Shown here piece by piece: positions 40,591-49,303 of a DNA stretch of 64,000 nt; the first letter of the stretch is position 1; every line of letters begins with the position of its first letter. Source of the DNA: Streptomyces sp. NBC_01116 (GTDB lineage Bacteria; Actinomycetota; Actinomycetes; Streptomycetales; Streptomycetaceae); contig NZ_CP108644.1 of the NCBI RefSeq assembly GCF_041435495.1, positions 7,921,501-7,985,500 of the forward strand, read 5' to 3'. The notes under the pieces were generated by a model, which ran no database searches, was not told where the DNA came from, and worked only from the letters and a program-made list of their open reading frames with translations. Made by a program: the position numbers and the translations under genes.

Positions 40591-42168
40591 ATGCTCTGTA
40601 CGCGACTGACGAACGCGCGCATCCTCACGATGGACCCCCGCCGCCCCGTCGCCCACGACCTGGGCATCTGGCGGGGCCGGGTCGTCGGTGTGGACGAGGC
40701 CGTGACCTCCCTGCCCGCCCGCGAGGTCCTCGACCTGGGCGGCGCCACCGTGCTGCCCGGCTTCATCGACAGCCATGTCCACCTGGCCTGGGCCGGGTTG
40801 AAGGCCGTGACGCCGAGCGTCGCCCCGTGCGAGCGGGTCGAGGACATCCTCGCCGTCGTGGACGCTGCGGCCCGGCGGCCGGCCCCCTCCGGCGCCTGGG
40901 TGGACATCGCCGGTTACGACCAGAGGGCCCTGGGCCGGCACCTGACCGCGGCCGAACTGGACCGGGTCGGCCACGGCCGCAAGGTTTTCCTGATGCACGA
41001 CTCCGGGCACGCGTGTGTCGTCAACACCGCCGTGCTGGAGCTGCTGCCGGACGGGACGCCGCACGAGAACGGCTTCCTCGCCGAGAGCGCCATGACCGCC
41101 GCCCGCCGGCTGCGGCTGCCCTACTCCCAGGAAGAACTGGCCGACGCGATCGGGCTCGCCGCCCGCGCCTGCCTCGACGAGGGCATCACGGCCTGTGCCG
41201 AGGCGGGCATAGGCGGCGGCCTCCTCGGTCACAGCCCCGTCGAACTGGGCGCCTACCAGCTGCTCCGGGACCGCGGCCGACTGCCCCTGCGCATCCAGCT
41301 CATGGCATCCGGTGACACCCTGCGCCCCCGTGCCACCCACGCCGACGACGGATTCCCCCGGGCCCTGGATCTCGGCGTGCGCACCGGATTCGGCGACGAC
41401 TGGCTGTCCCTGGGTGCCCTGAAGATCTACACCGACGGCGGGATGATGGCGCGCACGGCGGCCCTCACCTCCCCGTACGAGGGCACGCCCGACAACGTCG
41501 GGCGCTTCCAGGACGACCCCGACCGCCTCGCCGGCCTCATCGTCGACGGGCACCTCGCGGGCTGGCAGCTCGCCGTCCACGCCATCGGCGACCGCGCCGC
41601 CGACCTCGCCCTGGACGCCCTGGAGCGGGCCCAGAAACTGCGCCCCCGCCCGGACGCGCGCCACCGCATCGAACACGCGGGGCTGATCCGCCCCGACCAG
41701 CTGCCCCGGTTCGCCGGGCTCGGTGTGAGCGCGGTGGTCCAGCCCGCCTTCCTGCGCCACTTCGGCGACGACTACGCGACGGTGATGGGTCAGGAGCGGG
41801 AGGGCTGGATGTACCGGGGCCGGAGCTTCCTGGACCACGGGGTCGCCCTCGTCGGCAGCTCGGACCGCCCCGTCGCGGACGGTTCACCGCTGCGGGCGAT
41901 CCAGTTCATGGTCGAACGCGCCTCGGTGTCGGGCCGCCTCGTCGGCCCGGACGAGGCCGTCACCGTCGACGAGGCGCTGCGGGCCTACACGGTCGCCGGC
42001 GCCCACGCCTGCCGCTGGGAGGGGTCGGCGGGCGCCCTCTCGCCGGGCATGCGCGCCGACCTGGTGGTGCTGGGCGACGACCCGCACCGCGTGGACCCCT
42101 CGCGGATCGGGGACATCGAGATCGTCGCGACCTTCGTGGACGGCCGGGACGCCCGCGCCGCGAGGTGA
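40591..42168 (+). CDS. amidohydrolase family protein (YtcJ-like)
   Basis: A 525-residue metal-dependent hydrolase. It starts with the small beta-sandwich strand (LTNARILTMDPRRPVAHDLGIWRGRVVGVDE), then the metal site GFIDSHVHLAWAG and the later HAIGDRAADLALDALE, HRIEHAGLI and VGSSDRPVADGSPLRAIQF segments. The C-terminal strand returns with GMRADLVVLGDDP. This is the layout of the YtcJ/exoenzyme-regulatory AepA branch, whose substrates are mostly unknown. ATG 40591 is the first that places the family start correctly; an open frame extends 81 codons further back but is not homologous. Confidence 0.86.
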   Translation: MLCTRLTNARILTMDPRRPVAHDLGIWRGRVVGVDEAVTSLPAREVLDLGGATVLPGFIDSHVHLAWAGLKAVTPSVAPCERVEDILAVVDAAARRPAPSGAWVDIAGYDQRALGRHLTAAELDRVGHGRKVFLMHDSGHACVVNTAVLELLPDGTPHENGFLAESAMTAARRLRLPYSQEELADAIGLAARACLDEGITACAEAGIGGGLLGHSPVELGAYQLLRDRGRLPLRIQLMASGDTLRPRATHADDGFPRALDLGVRTGFGDDWLSLGALKIYTDGGMMARTAALTSPYEGTPDNVGRFQDDPDRLAGLIVDGHLAGWQLAVHAIGDRAADLALDALERAQKLRPRPDARHRIEHAGLIRPDQLPRFAGLGVSAVVQPAFLRHFGDDYATVMGQEREGWMYRGRSFLDHGVALVGSSDRPVADGSPLRAIQFMVERASVSGRLVGPDEAVTVDEALRAYTVAGAHACRWEGSAGALSPGMRADLVVLGDDPHRVDPSRIGDIEIVATFVDGRDARAAR

Positions 42169-42184
42169 CGCCACGCTCGACGCC

Positions 42185-42533
42185 ATGCGTGCGGAGAAGG
42201 CGGAGAGCGGGCCGGTCGCCGAGTGGGTGGCCGTCGTGTCGTACGAGAACCTGCCGGGCGGTCCGCGGCCCCCGGCGGCCCTCCGCGCCTGACTGCGGGA
42301 CCGCGGCGTCGACTGGATGCCCTTCGCCGGGAATCTCGTCCGCTTCGATCTCCTCTGCGGCGCCGACGGACGGGCACTGGCGCGGCCGGTACGTCGTCCG
42401 TGTCCACGCGGACGCGCTGCGCGTCGTGGGCCTGCACCCCGACCAGCCCTCCGCCGTGGTCACCGGTCCCTCTCCGCCGGGGTGGTGGCATGCCGCCGCC
42501 GAGCGCAACGCCGGGCGAGGCCTCGGAGGCTGA
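42185..42533 (+). pseudogene. decayed small gene with an in-frame stop and a frameshift
   Basis: Beginning at ATG 42185 the frame gives AESGPVAEWVAVVSYENLPGG, a TGA at 42290, then LRDRGVDWMPFAGNLVRFDLLCGADG in the same frame. Near 42363 the coding sense passes to another frame (HWRGRYVVRVHADALRVVGLHPDQP, PPGWWHAA) and ends at 42533. The pieces read as one protein of about 110 residues with no family I recognise. It lies 16 bases after the amidohydrolase stop. Confidence 0.65.
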
Positions 42534-42842
42534 CGATCCCTCCGGCCGCTCTCTCTCCCAACCGCGTTCCCGTGGAGCCTCTTTGAGGGCCGAGGACCGG
42601 TCGACCCGCGCCCTGCCGAAGCCCGGTGGCAGTCGGACGGCAGTGGGGCAGCAGAACAATACATGCCCCTTTTCGTGTTATTTAGGGTGAATGAGGGCAT
42701 TGGCCCGTAGGTTGGGGAGAAACGCCACCCGCGTGGCGTTCCATGTCCCCGACCCGCAACCGGCCCGGCGCCGGGCGGCCGCCGTTCCACCGGCCGCCCG
42801 GCATCGTGCGCCGCAGGTCACGAACGAGGAAAGGCAGGGCAG
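42534..42842. other. 309-base intergenic region before the WecA-like gene
   Basis: There is no gene. The section 42655-42715 is distinctly AT-richer (TTTTCGTGTTATTTAGGGTG and nearby) and probably carries the promoter for the gene at 42843. A perfect hairpin follows at 42721-42740, between that section and the start codon. Confidence 0.5.
42721..42740 (+). promoter_or_regulatory. perfect 8-base hairpin in the leader of the WecA-like gene
   Basis: AACGCCAC, loop CCGC, GTGGCGTT. It is about 100 bases before the GTG start and just downstream of the AT-rich promoter-like segment. It could be an operator or a 5' leader structure; it has no T-run. Confidence 0.5.
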
Positions 42843-44066
42843 GTGAACGTGCTGGGGATCATCGCCTCCGGTGTGGCCGCGCTGTTCATCACGGTCGCAC
42901 TCGCCAAGGTCGCCCGCCGTGCGGCGCTCCGCCCCCACGCCCCGGACGAACCGGGCGGACGTGCGCCACGGGCCGAAGCGCTGCGCGCGGCAGGCGGTGC
43001 GACGGTCGTGCTCGGCGTCGGCGCGGCGGCCGGCGGGGCCCTGTGGCTCGGCGCGGCGGACGACGCCGCGAGCTCCGTCGCGGGGCTGCTCGCCGGCGCC
43101 GGAATCGCCGCCGCGCTCGGTCTCGTCCATGACGTGAAGCCGTTCCGGGCCGCCTTCCGCCTCCCCGTTCAGACGGCCGCCGCGATCCTCGTCGTCTGCC
43201 TCGCCGGACTGTCACCGGCGGCGGGCGCCCTGGCCGTGCTCTGGATCGTCCTCGTCACCAACGCCTTCGCTCTGCTCGACCACGTGGACGGGCTGCTGAC
43301 CACCGTCGGCCTGGTCACCGCCGCCGGGCTGCTCGCGTGCGCCGCCCTCGGCGAGGACTCCGCCCTCGCCCTGCTTCCCACGGCCCTGGTGGCGGGTCTG
43401 GCCGGCTTCCTGCTCCACAACTGGCACCCCGCCCGCCTCCGGCTCGGCGCGTCCGGTGCGCAGTTCATCGGATTCACGCTGGCCGCCTCCGGCGCGCTGA
43501 TCCAGGCGGCCGCCCCGCCGGGCCGCACCGCGTGGGCAGCGCTGCCGGTCCTGGCGACGGTGGCCCTCGCCGACACCGCCCTGGTCCTGATCTCCCGCCG
43601 CCGCGCCGCGCGTTCCCCGCTGCGCGACACGGACGACCACATCGCCCACCGCCTGCGCCGGGTCCGCGTCACCGTGCCGGGCACGTCGGTCCTCCTCGCC
43701 CTGTGGGCGGCTGTGCCCGTCGCCACCGGGACCCTGGTGTACGCGGACCTGCTGCACCCCGCGTTCCTCCTCCTGCCGCTGGCCGGGACCGTGGCCGCCG
43801 TGTTCGCCCTGCTGAGGATCCCGGCGTACGCCCCGCCCCGCACGACCCGGCCCCGCACGACCCGGCCCCGTACCGCCGCCCGGCGCACCACGGCCTCCAC
43901 CACCGGCGCCGCGATCCCCTCCGCCGCGTTCGCGCCGGGTGCCACGGGACCGGCCCCCGGGAAGGGCACGGCCTCCGCCTCCGCCAGGACCGCCGCGAGG
44001 CACCCCACGGTGCCGCCCCCGCCCACCGGCCGGTCCGCCGCCGCGGTCGCCGCCGAGCGGAGCTGA
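42843..44066 (+). CDS. WecA/MraY-like polyprenyl-phosphate sugar phosphotransferase homologue with altered motifs
   Basis: A 407-residue membrane protein with nine or ten hydrophobic helices. The family order is kept: GLVHDVKP (residues 93-100), TNAFALLDHVDGLL (139-152) and FLLHNWHPARLRLGASGAQFIGF (about 192-214). Key acids differ. The DD of the first motif is His96-Asp97, and the Gly-Asp before the Ser/Gly pair is Gly202-Ala203. Catalysis may be weak or lost. A 75-residue Arg/Thr/Ala/Pro tail contains a tandem TTRPR repeat. The GTG at 42843 follows GGCAGG. It converges with a glycosyltransferase gene. Confidence 0.72.
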   Translation: MNVLGIIASGVAALFITVALAKVARRAALRPHAPDEPGGRAPRAEALRAAGGATVVLGVGAAAGGALWLGAADDAASSVAGLLAGAGIAAALGLVHDVKPFRAAFRLPVQTAAAILVVCLAGLSPAAGALAVLWIVLVTNAFALLDHVDGLLTTVGLVTAAGLLACAALGEDSALALLPTALVAGLAGFLLHNWHPARLRLGASGAQFIGFTLAASGALIQAAAPPGRTAWAALPVLATVALADTALVLISRRRAARSPLRDTDDHIAHRLRRVRVTVPGTSVLLALWAAVPVATGTLVYADLLHPAFLLLPLAGTVAAVFALLRIPAYAPPRTTRPRTTRPRTAARRTTASTTGAAIPSAAFAPGATGPAPGKGTASASARTAARHPTVPPPPTGRSAAAVAAERS

Positions 44067-44082
44067 CACCGCCCGCCCGTGA

Positions 44083-44970
44083 TCACCCCCGCAGCCGGCC
44101 GAGCGTCGCACGGGCCGCGGTGCGCGCGTACGGCGAGAGCATCAGATACGGCGCCCACGGCCAGGTGTGCCGCAGGCAGTACACCCACCACGGGCGGAGC
44201 GGCAGCTCCTGTACCGAGGTCGCGCGGCGCAGCGCCTCCCGGACTCCGATCCCCGGCTCCCGGGACCCGGGAACGCCCGGCCCGCCCACGCACTCACCGG
44301 CGTGACCCGGGGCGACGAACGCGCTCACTCCGGCCCGCCGCGCGCGGCGGCCGTGGTCGTAGTCGGCCATCCGGTGGCGGAAGACCTTGTCGGGGTCCCC
44401 GACGAGGTCGTACACGGCGCGGGGCACCAGGACCACGCGCCCGTCGTACGTGTCGCAGGGCACGGGCCGGTGCTGGGCGGGCTCGACGAGCGCCAGGGAG
44501 CGGCCCCGCCGGCCGGAGTACACCGTGTCCCCGTACGCGTTCCGCACCGCGCCCACGACGACGGCCCCGGGCCCGGCCGCCCCGGCCGTGCGCACCAGGT
44601 TCGCGAGGGCGTCCGGGAGCAGTTCGACCCCGTCGTCGAGCCAGAGCTGATGCGTCCACGCATGGGTCGGCCCGCCGGGCGCGCCGCCGAGCGGACCGCC
44701 GCCCCCGCCGCCGCTCCGGCTGTTGCGGCTCGCGATGCGCAGCGCCTGGTTGTGGGAGACGTCCGCGCCCACCGACATGACCTCCACCGCCGGATGCCGC
44801 AGCCTGACCGCTTCCGGCGTACCGTCGGTGCTGCCGGTGTCCACGAGGTGCACGCCGAGCGTCGTCCCGGCGGGGAGCCCGCGCTGCTCCTCCAGGGCGC
44901 GCAGCGCGGACAGGGTTCGCGCGCGACGGTCGTGACTCGTCATCAGCACGGCCAGGTGAACGGAGTGCAC
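44083..44970 (-). CDS. family 2 glycosyltransferase
   Basis: A 295-residue inverting glycosyltransferase of the GT-A fold: VHLAVLMTSHDRRARTLSALRAL at the N-terminus, VHLVDTGSTDGTPEAV (nucleotide-binding Asp) and HQLWLDDGVELLPDAL, the metal-binding acidic motif. A Gly-rich insertion lies around residues 85-98. The tail (RPWWVYCLRHTWPWAPY) is aromatic and may touch the membrane. GTG 44970 follows GAGGAG. It is convergent with the WecA-like gene and divergent from the PI-PLC-like gene, so it may act on a polyprenyl-linked or surface glycan. Confidence 0.83.
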   Translation of the reverse strand: MHSVHLAVLMTSHDRRARTLSALRALEEQRGLPAGTTLGVHLVDTGSTDGTPEAVRLRHPAVEVMSVGADVSHNQALRIASRNSRSGGGGGGPLGGAPGGPTHAWTHQLWLDDGVELLPDALANLVRTAGAAGPGAVVVGAVRNAYGDTVYSGRRGRSLALVEPAQHRPVPCDTYDGRVVLVPRAVYDLVGDPDKVFRHRMADYDHGRRARRAGVSAFVAPGHAGECVGGPGVPGSREPGIGVREALRRATSVQELPLRPWWVYCLRHTWPWAPYLMLSPYARTAARATLGRLRG

Positions 44971-45039
44971 AGCGGGCTCCTCAGCTCCTCAATCTCATCA
45001 TTCATGCATAAAAGCTGATATTCCGCATAGGCTGGGCGG

Positions 45040-47208
45040 GTGAGTGCCGAACCGCCCGCGAACCCGCTCGGGCCGGTGCTCGCCTTCCTGCTGACGGTCC
45101 TGTGCGTGACGACGGTCGCCCTGACCGCGACCGTCCGGTCCACGGTCGCCTCACCCGGCTTCTACCAGGCGGTGCTGGACGAGGAGTCGGCCTACGACCG
45201 CCTCTACAGCGAGGTGCTCGTCGACCCGGAGACCTCTCCCGTCACCCGCGACCTGCTCGCGCACCTGCCCGTGCCCGAGGCGCTGGTGACGTCGAACATC
45301 AAGATCGTGCTGCCGCCCGCCACGGTCCGGGCCCTCACCGACCAGCAGATCGAGGCGGTGACCGGCTATCTGCGCGGCGACCGCGACGAACTCCGGCTGA
45401 CCGTCGACCTGGCCCCGGTGCTGGAGAACCTCGCCGACCTCGCGCGCGTCTACTTCGGTGACCTGGTGGCCGGCATCCAGGGCGGCGAACAGCCGGACTT
45501 CGAACGCTTCACCGCCGACCTCGCCACGGCGCTCGACGCGCTCAAGGAGGGCCGCGCCCCGAACCTGCCCACGCTGCCGCTCACCGAGGGCCAGGCCGAC
45601 CGCGCCGCCGACGCCCTCCTCGCGGCGGTCCCGGAGCAGGACCGGCCGGCGCTGCGCCCCGAGATCGAGGTGGCCCTGGGGGAGGGAGACGTGTCGACCG
45701 CCCTGGCGGCCACCGCGGCCGCCGCGCTCTCCGACGGCTCACGGACCGCCGCCGCCGACCTCCGTACGATCCTCCAGGACGGTACGTGGGACCTCACCGG
45801 CACCCTGACCACCGCCGGGACCGACCTCGCGGCCCTGGAGCGGGCCCGTGACGCCATCGGCCTCCTGACCCTGGTCCGGACGCTCGCCCTCGCCCTCGCC
45901 CTGGGCACCCTCGCGACGCTCTGGTCCACCGGTCCCGCCGCCCCGGCCCGCCGCCTGATGCGGCTGGGGCAGGCGCTCGCCTGCGCGGGCGTCCTGGCCG
46001 CCGCGGTCGTGCTCCTGGCCCGGTCGGCCTCCGGAGGACGCCTCCTCACCCCGCCGTCCTCCTGGGCCCCGAGCGTCACCGCGCTCGTCGACGACCTCCA
46101 GCGCAACGCCGTGGACCAGGCGGCGGCGACCGGACTGGGCGCCGCGCTCATGGCTCTCGTCGGCGGCGTGCTCCTCACGGGCGCGGGCTGGGCGCTGCTG
46201 GTGCGTCCGGGCCGGATGCCGACCCCGACAGCGGTGCGGACGACCGCGGCGGGCGTGGCCTGCGCCGCACTGGCCGGCGTCCTGCTCGTGCCGCCCGTGT
46301 TCGGCCCGTCCGCACCCCGCCAGTGCCTGGGCAGCAGCCGCCTGTGCGAACTGCGCTACGACGAAGCCGCCTACCTCACCTCGCACAACGCCATGTCCAC
46401 CACCGCGGACCGGTTCATCGGCCCCCTCCAGGACCCCGACATCACCACCCAGCTCAACACGGGCGTCCGGGCCCTCCAACTGGACACGTACCGCTGGGAG
46501 CGCCCGCAGGACATCGCCGCGCGCCTCGACTCACCGGAATTCACCCCCGAGCAACGACGTCTGATCTCCGGCGCCATCGACCGCGCCAACCCGCCGCGCG
46601 AGGGGCTCTGGCTCTGCCACGGCGTCTGCCGCGCCGGGGCCGTCGAACTGGTCCCGGCCCTGGAGGACATCGGCGACTGGCTGCGCGCCCACCCCGACGA
46701 GATCGTGACGCTCATCGTCCAGGACGACATCAGCCCCGAGGACACCGAGAAGGCGTTCCGCGCCGCCGGCCTGGAGGACCTCCTGCACACCCCCTCGGCG
46801 GACCCGGACGCCCCGTGGCCCACCCTGGGCGAGATGATCGACAGCGGCCGGCGCCTGGTGGTGTTCGCCGAGAAGGCCGACGGCCCGGCACCCTGGTACC
46901 GCAACTTCTACCGGTACGGAATGGAGACCCCGTTCGCCTTCCGGAGCCCATCGGAGATGACGTGCGCGCCCCACCGGGGCGGCACCGGGAAACGGCTCTT
47001 CCTGCTCAACCACTTCATCACGAACGCGGGCGGCAGCCGCCTGGACGCCGGTCGCGTCAACGCGCGCGAGTGGGTCCTGGAGCGGGCCCGGGCCTGCGAG
47101 GCGGAACGCGGCAGTCCGGTCACCTTCATCGCCGTCGACTACACGACGGTCGGCGACGCGCTCGGCGCGGTGGACGAACTGAACTCAACCCGTGCCGACG
47201 CGAACTGA
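45040..47208 (+). CDS. membrane-anchored PI-PLC-like phosphodiesterase
   Basis: A 722-residue protein. An N-terminal membrane helix (about residues 12-32) is followed by a 250-residue extracytoplasmic helical region rich in Asp/Glu/Leu. Three or four further helices come between about 285 and 425, and then a PI-PLC X-like barrel. The barrel keeps both catalytic histidines: His449 in TSHNAMST and His527 in LCHGVC, plus LQLDTY. Bacterial PI-PLC is usually a secreted soluble enzyme of about 300 residues, so the multi-helix anchor is notable. The GTG start at 45040 is 69 bases from the divergent glycosyltransferase. The substrate is unknown. Confidence 0.78.
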   Translation: MSAEPPANPLGPVLAFLLTVLCVTTVALTATVRSTVASPGFYQAVLDEESAYDRLYSEVLVDPETSPVTRDLLAHLPVPEALVTSNIKIVLPPATVRALTDQQIEAVTGYLRGDRDELRLTVDLAPVLENLADLARVYFGDLVAGIQGGEQPDFERFTADLATALDALKEGRAPNLPTLPLTEGQADRAADALLAAVPEQDRPALRPEIEVALGEGDVSTALAATAAAALSDGSRTAAADLRTILQDGTWDLTGTLTTAGTDLAALERARDAIGLLTLVRTLALALALGTLATLWSTGPAAPARRLMRLGQALACAGVLAAAVVLLARSASGGRLLTPPSSWAPSVTALVDDLQRNAVDQAAATGLGAALMALVGGVLLTGAGWALLVRPGRMPTPTAVRTTAAGVACAALAGVLLVPPVFGPSAPRQCLGSSRLCELRYDEAAYLTSHNAMSTTADRFIGPLQDPDITTQLNTGVRALQLDTYRWERPQDIAARLDSPEFTPEQRRLISGAIDRANPPREGLWLCHGVCRAGAVELVPALEDIGDWLRAHPDEIVTLIVQDDISPEDTEKAFRAAGLEDLLHTPSADPDAPWPTLGEMIDSGRRLVVFAEKADGPAPWYRNFYRYGMETPFAFRSPSEMTCAPHRGGTGKRLFLLNHFITNAGGSRLDAGRVNAREWVLERARACEAERGSPVTFIAVDYTTVGDALGAVDELNSTRADAN

Positions 47209-47364
47209 CGAAACGTCACCGATGTGGTGGATCCCCTGCCCGACGTGCCTGCCGTCCGAAACCCCGGGGAACCACGAGGGGAGCGTGAGAGGCTACGTTC
47301 CCAGCGGCTCCCCACCGTGCGGACGGAGCCGGACCACTGCCGACAGATCGGGAAGACAGCGCCC

Positions 47365-48345
47365 ATGACGCCTCCGAGCGACCCCGCACCGCACGGTGCT
47401 CCCGCCGCCGTTCCCGCCCCCGGCGACGGGGACCGACAGCAGGGCGCGGGCCGTCTGCTGGCCGTGAGCGACCTGCACGCGGCGGTGACCGACAACCGCG
47501 CCATCGTGGAGTCCCTGCACCCGACGTCCGACGCGGACTGGCTGATCGTCGCCGGCGATGTGGCCGAGACGCCCGAGGACATCCGGTGGACCCTCGGGCT
47601 CCTCGCGGAGCGCTTCGCCCACGTGATCTGGGCCCCCGGCAACCACGAGCTGTGGACCCTGCCCAAGGACCCGGTCCAACTGCGCGGCCAGGCCCGCTAC
47701 GACCACCTCGTCGAGCTGTGCCGGGAGCTCGGAGTGACGACTCCGGAAGACCCGTTCCCGCTCTGGCCGGGCCCGGACGGACCGGTGGCGATCGCGCCGC
47801 TCTTCCTCCTGTACGACTACACCTTCCGGGCCCCGGGAACGCACACGAAGGAGGAATCCCTGGCCGTCGCGCACGAGTCCGGCATCGTCTGCAACGACGA
47901 ATACCTCCTGCACCCGGACCCCTACCCGACGCGGGACGACTGGTGCCGCGCCCGGGTCGCCACGACCGGACGCCGGCTCGCGGAGCACGACCCCGAGATA
48001 CCTCTCGTCCTCGCCGGGCACTGGCCGCTGGTCCGGGAACCCACGTCGGTGATGTGGTACCCGGAGTTCGCCCAGTGGTGCGGCACCGAACTGACCGCCG
48101 ACTGGCACCGCCGCTTCAACGTCACCGCCGTCGTCTACGGACACCTCCACATCCCCCGTACGACCTGGTACGACGGGGTGCGCTTCGAGGAGGTCTCCAT
48201 CGGCTACCCCAGGGAGTGGCGGGAGAGGGGGCACCCGCGCGGCCTGCTGCGACAGATCCTCCCCTACGAGGGCGAACCCGCCCCACAGGCCCGCACCGAC
48301 GTCGAACCGTCCGCACGGCGGAGCACCCCCGGAGGCACCTCGTGA
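47365..48345 (+). CDS. metallophosphoesterase
   Basis: A 326-residue calcineurin-like phosphoesterase with its metal motifs in order: LAVSDLHAAVTDN, IVAGDVAETP, APGNHELW, LAGHWPL and VVYGHLHIP. The ATG at 47365 is preceded by GGGAAGA; an open frame extends 47 codons upstream without family sense. Its stop overlaps the GTG of the phosphopantetheinyl transferase gene in GTGA, a coupling often seen in Streptomyces. That suggests a link to carrier-protein or coenzyme A metabolism, which is an inference from context. Confidence 0.85.
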   Translation: MTPPSDPAPHGAPAAVPAPGDGDRQQGAGRLLAVSDLHAAVTDNRAIVESLHPTSDADWLIVAGDVAETPEDIRWTLGLLAERFAHVIWAPGNHELWTLPKDPVQLRGQARYDHLVELCRELGVTTPEDPFPLWPGPDGPVAIAPLFLLYDYTFRAPGTHTKEESLAVAHESGIVCNDEYLLHPDPYPTRDDWCRARVATTGRRLAEHDPEIPLVLAGHWPLVREPTSVMWYPEFAQWCGTELTADWHRRFNVTAVVYGHLHIPRTTWYDGVRFEEVSIGYPREWRERGHPRGLLRQILPYEGEPAPQARTDVEPSARRSTPGGTS

Positions 48346-49064
48346 TCGAGCGGCTGCTGCCCGCCGACGTCTCCTGCGCGGCCACCCGCGCGGAGACCGT
48401 CGCCGACGGAACCCTCTTCCCGGAGGAGGAGGCGCTGATCGCCAAGAGCGTGGCCAAACGCAGGAACGACTTCGCGACGGCCCGCGCCTGCGCCCGGCGC
48501 GCGATGGCCGGACTCGGCCTGCCGCCCGTCGCCGTGCTCCACGGTCACCGGGGGCGACCGCTGTGGCCCGAGGGGATCGTCGGCAGCCTCACCCACTGCG
48601 GCGGGTACCGGGCGGCCGCGCTGGCCCGTGCGAGGGACGTGCTGTCGTTGGGCATCGACGCGGAACCGCACGCTCCGCTCCCCACCGGCGTACGGGAGTT
48701 GGTGACCCTGCCCGCGGAGCGTGAGCGGATCGGTCCGCCCGCGCCGGAAGGCACGGGCGAAATCCACTGGGACCGTGTGCTGTTCAGCGCCAAGGAGAGT
48801 GTCTTCAAGACCTGGTACCCGATCACGGGAGTCGAACTCGACTTCATCGAGGCCGATCTGACGTTCCATCGGGTGCAGGATCAGGGTGGCGGCGAGAGGC
48901 TTCAGGGCGGGCCCGGCACCGCCGAGGGAACGTTCGCCGCACGTCTGCTTCTCACGGACCCGGCCCTGCCGACGACGCTGCACGGGCAGTGGCGGATCGA
49001 GGACGGCATCGTCGCCACGGCCGTGCTGGTCCGGCCCGACTGGCGGGCGAGCGACGGGTCGTGA
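48342..49064 (+). CDS. 4'-phosphopantetheinyl transferase (Sfp/EntD-like)
   Basis: A 240-residue enzyme that transfers phosphopantetheine from coenzyme A to carrier proteins. The EntD-type motifs are visible: GHRGRPLWPEGIVGSLTHC, the magnesium site LGIDAEPH, and FSAKESVFKTWYPITG (the WxxKEA-like motif). The GTG start at 48342 overlaps the metallophosphoesterase stop. No polyketide or peptide synthetase gene is in the window, so it probably serves clusters elsewhere. Confidence 0.93.
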   Translation: MIERLLPADVSCAATRAETVADGTLFPEEEALIAKSVAKRRNDFATARACARRAMAGLGLPPVAVLHGHRGRPLWPEGIVGSLTHCGGYRAAALARARDVLSLGIDAEPHAPLPTGVRELVTLPAERERIGPPAPEGTGEIHWDRVLFSAKESVFKTWYPITGVELDFIEADLTFHRVQDQGGGERLQGGPGTAEGTFAARLLLTDPALPTTLHGQWRIEDGIVATAVLVRPDWRASDGS

Positions 49065-49082
49065 CGTCCGGTCGGCCGGTGC

Positions 49083-49122
49083 GCGTGGTTCGCGGTTCGC
49101 TTTGCGTGGTTCGCGGTGCGCT
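49083..49122 (+). repeat. tandem 21-base direct repeat
   Basis: Two 19-base copies beginning GCGTGGTTCGCGGT (49083-49101 and 49104-49122) differ at one base. The repeat lies between the phosphopantetheinyl transferase and a second repeat array. Confidence 0.7.
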
Positions 49123-49209
49123 GTTTCCGGTTCGGGTTCGCGGGAGCGGTCGGCAGGCCGGGGAGCGCGTCGTGCGGTGAGGTCCGACGGGTGGTGCGAG
49201 GGCTGCGCG

Positions 49210-49303
49210 GTGGCGTTCGCTGAGCTGGGGGCCGTTGGCGGTGGTGGTGCGTGGCGTTCAGCCGGCCGAGGGCCGTTGACGGTGTCGCAGTGGCGTTCAG
49301 CCG
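49210..49303 (+). repeat. imperfect 40-base tandem repeat at the 3' end of the pseudophosphatase gene
   Basis: GTGGCGTTC occurs at 49210, 49251 and 49290, and GGGCCGTTGRCGGTG occurs between the copies at 49229 and 49270. This gives about two and a half copies of a unit near 40 bases. The last copy runs into the stop codon region of the gene ending at 49297. It seems to be local duplication near a convergent gene end rather than a mobile element. Confidence 0.6.
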
